Assembly: GCA_015680685.1 (NCBI GenBank)
Contig: MNCI01022534.1
Location: forward strand, 482,282-513,323
Direction: 5' to 3'
Length of the DNA: 31,042 nt
Source of the DNA: Gnetum montanum
Taxonomy: Eukaryota > Streptophyta > Gnetopsida > Gnetales > Gnetaceae
Of the stretch, positions 1 to 10,370 are shown piece by piece; positions within the stretch are counted from its first letter, which is position 1, and each line of letters opens with the position of its first letter. Below the pieces are notes generated by a model, which searched no databases, had not been told where the DNA came from, and was given only the letters and a program-made list of their open reading frames with translations. The translations under genes and the position numbers were made by a program.

Positions 1-2
1 TT

Positions 3-2495
3 TTCGACATAAAAACTGGGCACATGCTAGGGTTTGTAGTATCGGAGGCTGGAATACAAGTGGACCCTAACAAAGTTAAGGCCATCGTTAACCTAGCACC
101 CCCTACTAACCTTAAATAGTTACATGGGTTGCAAGGTAGAATATAGTTCATCAGAAGGTTTATAGCAAGGTTGACTGACAAGTTACACCCCATGCAACAC
201 TTACTAAAGAAGAGGGTTAACTTTGAATGAACAACATAGTGCCAGCAAGCCTTCGATGACTCGAAGAAATAGCTTTTACCCCTCCCAACTGTTTACCCAT
301 TGTAGAGGGATAAGCCTTTCTACATCTACCTTGCTACTTTGGACACGTTTATCGTGGCACTGTTATGCCAAAAAAGAGAGGATGGCTATGAAATCCCAAT
401 CTATTACTTGAGCCATGCATTGATAGCATATGAAGCCAAATATAATGAAGTGGAAAGGAATTCTCTCGCTTTAGTGTTCATGCTAAAAAAGTGGAGATAC
501 TACCTGTTCCACAATTAGGTGAACATCATATGCAAAAGCAACATACTTCAGGCTATCACGAACAACTTGTATGAAAGTAGAAGGATGGCCCAATGGAAGG
601 TAATAATAGCGGAATTCAACTTACATTATGTAGCCCAATCATCAACAAAAGGACAAGCGATAGCTATCCAGCTAGCAACTTCACCTGTTGATGATCAGGC
701 GACCATAGAACCCAAATTCCCTAATCAACATGTTAGCAATGTCAACCCTATACCATCGCATTTCGAGGAAACTTTGCACTTCAACAGTGCCTCAACCATG
801 TGAGGTGGTAGTGTTGCTGTCATCATTACATTCCCCTCAAGGGACATGCAACCCTTTGCTTACCGCTTCACGTTCCTTTGTACGAACAATGTAGTTGAGT
901 ACAAAGGACTCCTCAGAGGTCTCTTAGCAGCCCAACAATTAAAAATTCAACATTTGGTAGTTTGAGGCGACTCTCAGCTTGTTGTCAATCAAATCACTAA
1001 GGTCTATGCTTGTAAAGCTTTGCATTTACTGCCTTATTATGATTTGGCCAAAAACTTATTACAATAGTTCACCACAATAGACATCCAACATGTGTCGCGT
1101 AATGAGAACACCATAGCTGATGCCTTAGCTATGCTAGCATTAAACATGCTGTCACATCTATTCGTGACTCTACCTACTTCGATAACAAAGTGCACAGACC
1201 CTATCACCCAAGCAGTACACGTGGCCTCTGTAGGCACTACCAACACCCAAGAGTGGTACGCTAATGTGAAAACCTTCCTACAACATGGTGAACCCCCACA
1301 CTACTTGACATCTGCCCAAAGGGATGCAATCCAAAAGCGAGCATGATAGTATGTCCTGGTAGGAGATAATACCTTGTGTAAATGCTCCTTTGATGGAATA
1401 CCATTAACTTGCATTGGTGGGGAGGAGGCATAAAAAATAGTTAGTGAAGTCCATGAAGGGCTATGTGGAGGACACATAGCTTCCAAGGCCATGGTAGTTA
1501 AGATTAGATGCCTAGGGTATTACTAGCCTTGCATGGAATGTGATTGTTTTGCTAAAGCCAAGACGTGTGACATGTGCCAATGTCATGCAAACCTTATACA
1601 CGTGTCACCTACAGAGTTTCACCCTACATAGATCACATGGCCATTCCAATGATGGGGACTAGATATCATAGGACCCATAACACCTAAGTCCTTCACAGGA
1701 CATAGCTTCATCATTACTGCCACTGAGTACTTTACGAAGTGGGCAGAAGCTATCTCCCTTAGAAAAACTACATCTCAGTAGGTTTTCCACTTCATCCTGG
1801 ACAACATCGTAATAAGGTTTGGTCTTCCCATGACTATTGTGATAGCTAATGGGCCACAGTTTAATAGTGTGGAAACTAGAACCTTTTGTAGCAACCTTGG
1901 CATTAAGCAATCCTTCTCATTTCCATATTACCCATAGGTTAACGGTTAGGCAGAAGCAACCAACAAAGCCATCATCAACTTTCTTAAAAGAATGCTTAGC
2001 AACAATAAGAGGTGATGGCACAAGCAAATCCTCTATGTGCTCTGGGCCTACCATACGATGTGTAGGATGGCTACAGGTAAGACCCCCTATAGCCTAGTCT
2101 ACGGATTTGAAGCAGTGTTGCCTCTTCAAAAGCAAGTACCATCACTGTGGATGATCCTTTCAAGCATCATAAATGAAGCCTAGAATAATGAGTTAAGGAT
2201 CATTGATCTCAAATCCCTAGAGGAAGAGCATGCACAAACACAGGGTCACATCGAATGGTATCAAGATAAGCAGTGGCAAAAGCATCATGTAGACCTACAT
2301 CAATGATCGATTAAAAAGGAGGACCTTGTCCTCAAATCTATGCATGAACATGTGGACAAGTTTTTGGCAAATTGGGAAGGTCCATTCATGGTCACAAAAG
2401 CCTACAACAATGGAGTCTTCAAGCTAGCAAACATGGATGACAGAGAGTTTGCAAACCCTATAAACCACCTGTACTTGAAGCTGTACTTCATCTGA
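3..2495 (+). pseudogene. Tat-lineage Ty3/gypsy pol, C-terminal part (RT end, RNase H, second RNase H, integrase)
   Basis: This is the 3' part of a retrotransposon polyprotein that copies element RNA and integrates the cDNA. The window opens in the RT connection region (GHMLGFVVSEAGIQVDP near 20-70). RNase H follows (YEIPIYYLSHAL, YNEVERNSLALVF, about 390-490). A second RNase H lies at about 770-1130 (NNVVEYKGLLRGLLAAQQ, GDSQLVVNQ, IADALAMLA), the extra domain known from Tat-type elements. Integrase spans about 1440-2200 with HEGLCGGH and CDMC zinc-binding residues, WGLDIIGPI and the glutamate of AEATNK. One frame stays readable to the TGA at 2493-2495 with about 22 in-frame stops and no frameshift that I could find. 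The first aspartate of the second RNase H reads Asn (FNSAST) and the second integrase aspartate reads Ala (VIANGPQF), so the protein would be dead even without the stops. The 5' half lies outside the window. Confidence 0.9.
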
Positions 2496-2515
2496 TGCAA
2501 AAGCAAGGTAAGCGC

Positions 2516-2846
2516 CATAGTCCACTATGACTATAAACTAGCATCCATAGTCCGCTAGGACTATAAACTAGCATTCACAGTCCGCCATGACTATAAACTG
2601 GCACATATAGTTTTCCATGACTATAAATTGGCATAGAACATCTGCTATGATGTTAAACTCGCATAGATAGTCCACTACAACCTTAAACTAGCCCATCCAC
2701 TGTCCACTATCATGATAAACTAGCACAACGATCTACTAGGAACTTAAACTAGCACAAAGGTCTACTGGGACCTTAAACTAGCACATCAGTTTTATGGTAC
2801 CTTAAACCTATATATCAAATGGTCTACCAGGACCTTAAACTAGATT
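2516..2846 (+). repeat. 30-bp tandem repeat, about 11 units, just after pol
   Basis: Degenerate units begin about every 30 bp at 2516, 2546, 2576, 2606, 2636 and 2666 and continue to about 2846. The core of each unit resembles catagtccactatgactata followed by aactagca. The array starts about 20 bp after the pol stop. Variable tandem repeats between pol and the 3' LTR are a known habit of Tat-type plant elements and can seed satellites. Units carry stop codons, so the array is not coding. Confidence 0.88.
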
Positions 2847-3858
2847 CACGACACAACATTCCCAGCTCACAATCCATGATCATTAAAACAAACAAGCATG
2901 CACAGTGCCAACATGGGGTGGAGCATTGGAATTCCAGGACATAGTTCATGATGGTAAGAAAGCATCCTCTAGAATGAATGCAACGCCACTATTCCTGGCA
3001 TCTTGTTGATCCTCCAAATATGTCATCTAACATCTTGCTAAACTTCTAGAGCTACAGCTACCATAGCCTGTTGCCTTGGTAGTAGCTTCCATCATCAGCA
3101 CCTGCCAATGGAGCCCCAGCACTATTGTGGTCCAACCACAAAGTTGCTACCCTCCAGCCCCTGCCATTACCTGAGCCCAAAAGACATTTAATTGTTAGGC
3201 CTCTCACCTTACAGCTGAACTGCATGATGTTTTCCTTGGACTGGGACTCCTAAGCACCTGCATCATCGCAACTCCTAGCCCCCTCGGTGCCAACCTCTTT
3301 AGCCTATAGCTACCAAAGCCGCTGCTGGCCTTCTTACTTTAGACATTGCTTGACTCAGCAATAGTGCTTGTTATTTCAGTGATGTCTGAAGTAAGTAAAA
3401 AATTTTTCTAACTGTGTTTCATGGTTACATTTCTCTAGTCTGGTTTCTATTACCCTTGCAGGGTATAGTCCGAGACGGCGTCGGTCAGAGATGCGTTTCA
3501 CCAGGAGAACAGGGCACCACATCATTCTGAGGTAACTACTCTAACTAGCTTAACTACTTGGGAGTATACATCCTGCCCCTTCCCTTTAACCTTCATCATC
3601 TCGTTTCTTAGACTAGCAATTTTCCTTTTCACACCCCTTTTACAAAATTTCTTGATGCATGTAAAGCCCTACCATATGCTCAACCCTAAATTCCATGATA
3701 CACGTAATGCACCTCACCACATGGGAAGCATCTGTAGGCAAGTCAAAGCCCCACATGGATGTAACATAACTCATCCCAGGGAGAAAACACCTATCCTGTA
3801 ACAACAAGGTTGTTTACAAATGAATATGGTTAAACAGCAAAAGAAAAGCACCAAAGTC
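2847..3858 (+). other. 3' non-coding region of the Tat element
   Basis: No sustained reading frame on either strand. The part from 2990 to 3360 is C-rich and unlike the A/T-rich surroundings. At 3391-3461 a short stretch has the form of a plant intron: donor GAA|GTAAGT, acceptor TTACCCTTGCAG, then a GC-rich block that ends at a second donor-like GAG|GTAACT at 3531/3532. This may be a spliced untranslated region or a captured gene scrap. Some Tat elements carry an antisense ORF in this position; I could not read one here. Confidence 0.5.
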
Positions 3859-3884
3859 AAAAAAAAGAGAGAAGAAAAAGAGAG
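3859..3884 (+). promoter_or_regulatory. Candidate polypurine tract (plus-strand primer)
   Basis: A 26-nt uninterrupted A/G run ends directly before TGTGTGCCC. A polypurine tract next to a TG start is the usual mark of the 3' LTR boundary in this class. A rival boundary is TGTTGG at 4150, which pairs with CCAACA at 6010-6015 but is preceded only by the weak tract aaagagtga. Confidence 0.5.
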
Positions 3885-4530
3885 TGTGTGCCCAAAGCAG
3901 ATGGCACACCAGCTGTTTCACAATGACCCTCTTCAAGCATTCCGATGAGAGGACAGAAGCTAGTAAAAGAAAAGATGTCCACGTAGGGCAACTCCCTCAA
4001 AAGCACTCCAATGAGGAACCCTAGTAAGTTCCATCTTACCTTTTCCTGAACCTATGCCCTCAAGTCTACCCTTTCCCCTTTCCCCTACATAACTACCCTA
4101 TTACTCCCAAGCATAGCAAAGTGACTTCTCAGCAACCACCAAAGAGTGATGTTGGCAACTTGTCCTTCATGGTGTTTCGTATTCTTTATTGATGTCTATC
4201 AAGTGGATTCTCCAAACGTCGACAAAGAGGGGCTAGTTAAACACCATAAAATTTCAAAACCCTCATGCCTCACCAGTGTCTTGGAATCTAGGCAAGGACT
4301 TCCACAAGTGTAACATCATGACAGTTCACCAGGAAAATGTAGGCACTGATATTAGACTATCTAGTTTGGCAGGTTTTCTATCTCTAGAGCTGATAGGCCT
4401 GATGGACTCTCCAACCTGCCCACTTGGACAATTCACCCAGATGACAATCTACTCAAAAACTATGCTAGGAGTTGCTGAAAGTTTTTGGGATAAGCAAAGT
4501 AGTTTGGCAAGTTTTCTAGTGAAGAAGTTT

Positions 4531-5095
4531 GCTATGCTATGCAGCATAGCAAGCCTCGAAAGATAGTTACTTAAGCATCCAAGTGAAAATTGATGGAATG
4601 ATGGCAAAAAAATTCAAAGACTTGGTCAACACAGGGTGCTACGCTATGCTACGCTACATAGCATAGCACAACGTAGCAAAGATGAAGCAGAAAGACCTGG
4701 CTTGCCAAATTATTCCAATGAGAAAGCTACACTTGGCAAACACTCTGACCTCCAAAACCAGTTTCCTTGTTTAGCACTAGGTCTTGAGAAAAGTTTCTTG
4801 CTAGAGAATGGCGGATTGAAAAAAAAAGTAGGATATGCTAGCTACTATGTTGTGCTACGCTACATAGCATAGCATAGCATAGTAACAATACAAAATCAGC
4901 AAGGGAGTTTCAAACATCAGTTCAGCAAGTTCAAAGGCTTCCTGACACAAAAGAAAAAAGTTGTAGCTATTAGCATGACTAAGCCTCAGACAAATGTTTT
5001 CAACTTCAGCACAAGTTCTATTGAAAATCAGTGGCTACGCTCTATTACACTACGTAGCATAGAAAAACATAACAAATAACCACTTATGCTACGCC
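4531..5095. repeat. Dispersed GCTATGC/GCATAGC palindromes in U3
   Basis: Clusters of GCTATG, CTACGC and CATAGC occur at 4531-4550, 4638-4677, 4855-4884, 5035-5060 and 5086-5095. Several fold into perfect hairpins: GCTATGC...GCATAGC at 4531-4550 (7-bp stem), and GCTATGCT at 4644-4651 with AGCATAGC at 4660-4667 (8-bp stem). Confidence 0.75.
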
Positions 5096-5497
5096 AATGA
5101 ACTTGATAGTGTGGGTAACACAACACTAGTATGGAAGCATTAAGATGTCTTCGGGTAGTTCTAGAACTTGTTGATAGCAATCTTCCTCATTCTGGCATCT
5201 CCTTGGTGGAATCAGCAATTTCACTTCATTTTTCACACCCCCCTAGTTAGCCCCCCAAAACATTGTTCCTATGCTTAACCCTGCTCATAAGAGTAGGGAA
5301 AACGTAGTCCTGGAGTGTAAGCTCCATTTTTTGCATTGTTAGCACACTAATCTTGGCACATGTAGTCTCGGAGGTATAGTCACAGTGTAGCCAAATTCAT
5401 GTCTAGCATCGCACACCTACATCGTATGGGCACGTCAGCATCTTGTGGGGTCCAGGACATGTGGCATCCAAGCCCCATTTCTCGTTGCTCCTGGCCC

Positions 5498-5505
5498 TAT
5501 AAATA
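5498..5505 (+). promoter_or_regulatory. TATA box of the Tat LTR
   Basis: TATAAATA in a GC-richer context (ggccctataaataccc) marks the likely start of R about 30 bp downstream. It lies about 0.5 kb before the proposed LTR end, which is normal spacing for R plus U5. Confidence 0.7.
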
Positions 5506-5528
5506 CCCTAGTAGACAATGCTTAAAGG

Positions 5529-5695
5529 GTTGGCTTTTTATTCAAAGAGTTGGAATTTTTGCATTGACAAGAGTAGTTGGCTTGTTGGCTTTTCCCATTG
5601 GCTAGTTGGCTTCTTGATTGGCTTCTTAGCAAACAGAGCTAGCCTCTTGGTGCAGTTGGCTTTTAAGTTGGCCTCCAGAAAGCATAGTTGGCATT
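5529..5695 (+). repeat. TTGGC-rich short repeat in R/U5
   Basis: About nine TTGGC motifs, mostly GTTGGCTT, are spaced irregularly at 8-40 bp just downstream of the TATA box. This is an imperfect microsatellite-like expansion within the transcribed leader. No function can be read. Confidence 0.6.
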
Positions 5696-6269
5696 TCCCT
5701 TGAGCATTCTAGTTACCCTTGAGTTCTCTGTGTGTCTCTAGCATTGCATGACTTGTTGTGCACCTTTCAAACAAGGCAAAGAATTGAATCTGTGACCTTG
5801 GGGTAGTGCATTTCCTCACTTGAGTTTGTTTCACTATTTCTTTACTATTATTGTTGTTTTGCATTATTTTCTCCATTATGTATTTATTGATCATTGATTT
5901 ACCTCACGTGCCTCACCTTCAAAACAATGTTTACATAAGGTTAAGATACACCGAATAAGTCCCTGTTTGATCGACCAGACCGTTCGGGGTGCCCCACTTC
6001 TATTTTTCTCCAACACAACCCTCACACGGATCCGGGGTTAAACTATTTGCCTGGAAACCTCTCGGTGTTCCAGCCACCAATGTTTTCGATCACTACAATG
6101 TTTGTGATGGATCTCCATTTGGTAATAATCTTTTTGTTGCTAGTATAATTTCCTTGGATTGCCTTGAGGATAAGGAAATTGTCTGGGTGCTTAACTACAT
6201 GTTATTCAAGGATTCAATGTATACATCCTAGACTCTTGTAAGTGTGACACCACATGGAAACACCCCTTT

Positions 6270-7987
6270 AGATGTTCATATTGACAAATTTCATAACTAG
6301 TATCATTATTAGAGTTAGTTTCCACAACTTATTCTACTACAACAACCTTGCCTTTACCTCTTTGGTAAGCATATTTAGCTTCTTTTCATCTCCTGCATTC
6401 ATGATCACTATTCTATTCTTTGGATGCTTCAGTAATCTTTATCAACCATTGCTGAAATATCATAAATAGATTTTTGTATTATTAAGGTCTTTTTTTTCAC
6501 TATTTCATTCAATGATGACTCCTCCTCATCAAAAAATTAGACCTTCCTTTTCTTGATGGAAGGACCCCTGTTATACTCTTCTACACTTTTCCTTTTTTGT
6601 AACTCATCTTCTTCTTTTGCTACTTGGTGTATTAGGATCTGAATTTGATGAGCTTTCAATTTAGACAATCTCCCTTGAGCATACATCCCAAGACTTCTTC
6701 TAGTTTCTACTCTGAGCCCATCTATGATGTGGTGGAGTTGTTCCCTCTAAGAATAATAATGGCCAAGGCATCACTGGAAGAGTGAATAATATCTACCCAT
6801 GGTGGCATCCATGGGTTCATGTGTTGTTTCTAGCCTTAGATTTTCCTTCTTAGGTTAGACACTTTGGAGTACATCTAGTATTTATCATTAAATATTTCTA
6901 ACAGGGTACTTCATCGATGAATGGATTCTAGCTCTAAGAACTAGTACCAACTTTCAAATTCTTTAATGAGTGTCTTGGGGGATAGCTTGAGTTTCTGCTA
7001 GTCATTTTTAATGTTCTATAAGGTGCAAGCATCATGGAAATCTTGTATATGGTTCTATGGATCAGAGTTGTATCCCCTCTCAAATCTTAAGATATTGTTC
7101 ATGTTTAAGCACTTGATCCGACTATTCTTCACATGCCTAATTGGAATCTTTACTACCTTTGCAATGTTAAGCATGCTTTGACTTGCCAACAGAGGCTCAT
7201 CATCATCATTATTACATTGTCTTTGATGATGTCCTATGTTACCTTGACGTTCTTGATGGGATCTACAATAAATGTTGTCTCACTGATCACCTTCATCATG
7301 ATTATTTCTTCGATGGCCTCTATCAGAACTAGATGATGAAGAGAAATGTTCAAAATTAGATGAAAAGGATGAAGAGGAATATGGAATGCCACTACCACTG
7401 AGGTTTCCAACACCACCTCTTCACTCATGACAACCACCATCCTTAGATCCATTACCATCATGTTGTTTACCTAAGTCCCTGCCTTGACTATCACTTTCTC
7501 CTAAACCTGGTTTATGAATAGTGGATCATAAGTTTAGGGTCACACCCTCATCACCAATAATAGAGGATGGAGAATATTCATGTTGGGAACCCTCAAGGGA
7601 AGTATCCACATTGTCTTCTTGGTTTAGCAAGAACAAAGGGTTAGTAAAGTGTTTCTCCTTTGAAAACTCATGGTGCTTCACTTGGTGTCGATCTCTCCTA
7701 CATTGTGTTTTAATGGGAAGGTAGTCTTGAGTGTCATAACCATTCATAATGTATTCTTCATGAAGATCTAGAATTCCTAACCCCTTAAGATTTTAAAAGA
7801 TCATCCTTGACATAGATCAATGGAGGGACAATATGATGTTACCCTCCATATTACACCATCGCAACTGTTCATCTTGATGTAGGATGAAGGTGAAGTCTGG
7901 TATATACCCATTTGGATGATTATATACCACTTTACACTCTTGTGGAACTGATAGCTTGACATCTTTAGGCCTGTGGGAAGAAGACAT
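6270..7987 (-). pseudogene. Gag relic of family X copy A
   Basis: Capsid polyprotein of an LTR retrotransposon, which would package element RNA in cytoplasmic particles. The start chosen is the ATG at 7987, 134 bp inside the primer site, beginning MSSSHRPKDVKLSVPQECKV. A low-complexity Ser/Gly/Asp/His-rich linker follows (about 7460-7200). The retrotransposon-gag core lies at about 7110-6880 (DP*NHIQDFHDACTL, then PKTLIKEFESWYQFLE and IHRWSTLLEIFNDKY). After a frameshift, a charged tail is readable at about 6800-6540 (GLRVETRRSLGMYAQGRL, VAKEEDELQKRKSVEEYNRG). Several TAG/TAA/TGA stops and at least one frame change break it. No CCHC zinc knuckle was seen. Confidence 0.7.
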
Positions 7988-8120
7988 CTTACAATAAATA
8001 AAATAATTAGTGTGCTTTTGTAATTATAGGTTGTATGAAAGTGATGTTGACCTTGGGTTCATCCAACGATATTAATAATGCTCACTAAACATAACTAGCA
8101 CATGTTTCAACAAACAGAAG

Positions 8121-8138
8121 TCCTCGATAATGGCATCA
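8121..8138 (-). promoter_or_regulatory. Degenerate tRNA-Asp-type primer-binding site
   Basis: One base inside the LTR end, the minus strand reads TGATGCCATTATCGAGGA. The primer site I know from Athila-type elements, complementary to tRNA-Asp, is TGGCGCCGTTGCCGGGGA. Twelve of 18 positions agree, and all six differences are G-to-A or C-to-T, as expected for decay of methylated cytosines. The position relative to the LTR supports both the LTR boundary and the orientation of copy A. Confidence 0.7.
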
Positions 8139-8139
8139 A

Positions 8140-9020
8140 TGATGAGTGGTGAGGTACCCCTACATCCAACCATACAAATCACAAAGCACTCATGTGCAAT
8201 TTGGTTGAATTCCATGGACTTCCTAGCTTTCGATGCACTAGTCTTCAAGGAAGTGAATCTTTCCTTAAGGTCATTCATTGTCTTTCCAATTACACTTGTG
8301 AAGTACAAAGGTATAATTAAGTGTAATTGAGGCATATGATTTTTATCATTTTATATTTTATGTTCTTTGGTGTTTTGAAGCAATTTAATGACTAATCTAA
8401 ATTAACTAGCTAACTGATCTCTAACTAATCCTAACATAAGCATTTGGTCCCTCTTTTTATATATGTCTTGAACCCACGTATCCATTGCTAGGTTACCAAG
8501 CACTATGCCACTGGGTACACCAAGTAATAATGTTACTAGGATTACCAAGCAGATACGTGTTATGCTTGAAGTGGTTGTACTTATGTAATTAATCTATCTA
8601 GCTTATCTCTCTTAATTACTTAATTAGCTTAATTATTGAAAAACATTCAATAAATAACTGAGAATATTAAATGCATAAATGAAACATTTAAACTATCTAG
8701 AATGCTACAAGGTTTATCAAGAAGTTCACCTTTATTGTTGCACACACTATCATGCTTAGGTACAACAGTGCTTGAATAAGGATCCATACACTTAATGACT
8801 CCTACTACGGGCACTTGGGAAAAATATTCTAAGTTTCAAATGAACAAACTACAAGAGTTTGGCTACTACAATGAATCTAATGCTATATATGTGGCTAGGA
8901 AGCATGTATTTATAAGCAAAAAATGGACCCTACATCGATGGGGCCATATGATGTGTTGATGAGGCCACATCAATGAGGCCTAGTTGACAAGGCTTCATTG
9001 ATGTAGCCAACAACTCATCA
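8140..9020 (-). mobile_element. Family X LTR, copy A (5' LTR, 881 bp)
   Basis: On the minus strand the LTR starts TGATGAGT (9020) and ends ACTCATCA (8140), a perfect 8-bp terminal inverted repeat. It aligns along its length with 17689-16811 (-) and 26015-26894 (+). Landmarks shared by all three are the TATA box, the 'aagcac tgttgtacc taagcat' block, the 'taatcctaac' block and the terminal 'tatggttgg(g/a)tgtagggg'. A primer site follows directly, so this is a 5' LTR. The outer edge touches the satellite at 9021. Confidence 0.88.
8907..8914 (-). promoter_or_regulatory. TATA box of LTR A
   Basis: TATAAATA on the minus strand, about 105 bp from the LTR start. It occupies the same relative place as the boxes in copies B and C. 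Confidence 0.7.
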
Positions 9021-10370
9021 AACACCTTCACAATCCCTACTGGAAGGTAACCAAACCTTCCAAGAGGGAATAATTTCTTGTAATTTTATGCTACCAATAG
9101 GAAGATGGTCATCCATAAGGCTCAATATTAATTATAATGCATTAAGACCTTCTAGTTACGACTAATTGCTTAGAGATCATGGCTTCTAGAAGGCAGTGGA
9201 ACATCCAATTGAAAATTCTAGGTTTAACTATGAGGCAATGTGATTAGCATCCTCCCGTAGCTCCTATTGAAAGACACTAAAACCTTCTAGAAGGGCCTAA
9301 TTGCTCTATGATCCTGGCTTCCAAAAGATAGATCACCATTGGGTTGCAATTTCTAGCAAAACTATGAGGGGATGTAACTAGCACCCTTCCACAGTCCCTA
9401 CTAGAAGGCAACAAAACTTTCTAAAAGGGAACAATTGCTCATAATTTCATTATACCAAAAGGAAGATGGTAATATGGAAGGTTCAAGATTAATAAGAAGG
9501 CATTAAGACCTTCTAGATGCAAATAATTTCTTGGAGATCATGGATTTCAAAAGGTAGAGGATCATCCAATTGCAAATTCTAACTTAACTACGAGGCTGTG
9601 CAACTAGCATCCTACAGTAGTCCCCATTGGAAGGCACATAGACCTTCTAGAAGTGTTCAATTGCTCCAAGATCCTAGCTACCAAAATGTAGTTCAACAAC
9701 TAGATGCAGTTTCTAGCAGAAATGAAAGGAGGTGTGACTAGCACCCTTCCATAGTCCCTACCGGAAGGTAGCAGAACCTTCCATTAGGAAGCAATTTTTT
9801 GTAATCTAATTCTACCTGAAGAAATTTCGTCATCCAAAAGTCTCAAGATCTACCAAAAGGCATTAATACCTTATAGTTGCAAATAATTGCTTGGAGATTA
9901 TGGATTCTGAAAGGTAGAGGGTCATCTAATTATAAATTCTTGCTGAACTATGAGGGAGTGTGACTAGCACCCTCCAATAGTTCCCACCAAAAGATACTTA
10001 AACCTTGTACAAGGGTGTAATTTCTCAAAGATCCTAGCTTCCAAAAGGATAAGGGAGGATTGTCTAGATACAATTTTTTGTAGAACTTTGAGCAAGTGCA
10101 AATAGCACTCTCCCATAGTTCCCACCAAAAGGTAGTAAGACCTCTCGAAAGGGAATAATTGCTTGTAGCTTGATGCTAATAGAAGGAAGATGGTCATCTA
10201 GAAGGCTCAATATCAATCAGAAGGCATTAAGACCTTTCAATTACAAATAATTTCTTGGAGAGCATTGCTTTTAAAAGGTAGAGGCTCATCTAGTTATGAA
10301 TCCCTACTAAACTGCAAGAGAGTGCAACTAGGACCCTCCTGCAGCTCCCACCAGAAGGCATCAGTTCACA
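9021..10370. repeat. Higher-order satellite, about 3.7 units of 360 bp
   Basis: A landmark (tccctac + tggaaggta) recurs with its end at 9040, 9401, 9761 and 10125, giving periods of 361, 360 and 364 bp. A diverged version of the same landmark occurs in each unit at 9267, 9627, 9987 and 10351, always 226-227 bp after the first and 134-138 bp before the next. The array is therefore dimeric in origin: two related half-units amplified together. Units share gcattaagaccttct, catcctcc and the palindrome CCTTCTAGAAGG (e.g. 9283-9294). The left edge touches the X LTR at 9020; the right edge fades at about 10370. No coding content. Confidence 0.88.

Larger units (their letters stand above)
3885..6017 (+). 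mobile_element. 3' LTR of the Tat-lineage element (boundaries approximate)
   Basis: The LTR follows the pol relic in the same orientation and contains a TATA box at 5498-5505. The proposed start TGTGT at 3885 lies beside the polypurine run, and the proposed end ACACA at 6017 is its inverted match. The alternative pair TGTTGG (4150) and CCAACA (6015) gives a 1,866-bp LTR. U3 would be about 1.4-1.6 kb and R-U5 about 0.5 kb. U3 holds CATAGC-type palindromes and the region after the TATA box is rich in TTGGC. The right edge abuts the minus-strand gag region of another element, so this copy appears to have inserted there. The 5' LTR is not in the window, so the ends cannot be confirmed by comparison. 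Confidence 0.6.
6018..9020 (-). mobile_element. Family X element copy A (Athila-like Ty3/gypsy), 5' part: LTR, PBS, gag
   Basis: Read on the minus strand, the copy runs LTR (9020-8140), primer-binding site (8138-8121), leader, and gag from the ATG at 7987. It ends abruptly where the 3' LTR of the Tat element begins at 6017, with no pol. The simplest reading is that the Tat element inserted into copy A and that the rest of A lies beyond the left edge of the window or was lost. The last 250 bp (6018-6270) cannot be assigned to any domain. Copies B, C and D elsewhere in the window share the LTR. Confidence 0.75.

Noticed and set aside
4150-6015. Alternative Tat LTR with TGTTGG...CCAACA ends
   Set aside because: Good 6-bp inverted ends but a weak purine tract before it. 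Kept as an alternative, not as the main call.
5989-6231. 80-codon plus-strand frame across the Tat LTR end
   Set aside because: It crosses an element junction, so it joins two unrelated sequences. No family similarity was recognised.
7133-7336. Plus- and minus-strand frames rich in Ile/Met/Val over 7133-7461
   Set aside because: Wrong-frame reading of the Ser/Asp/His-rich gag linker.
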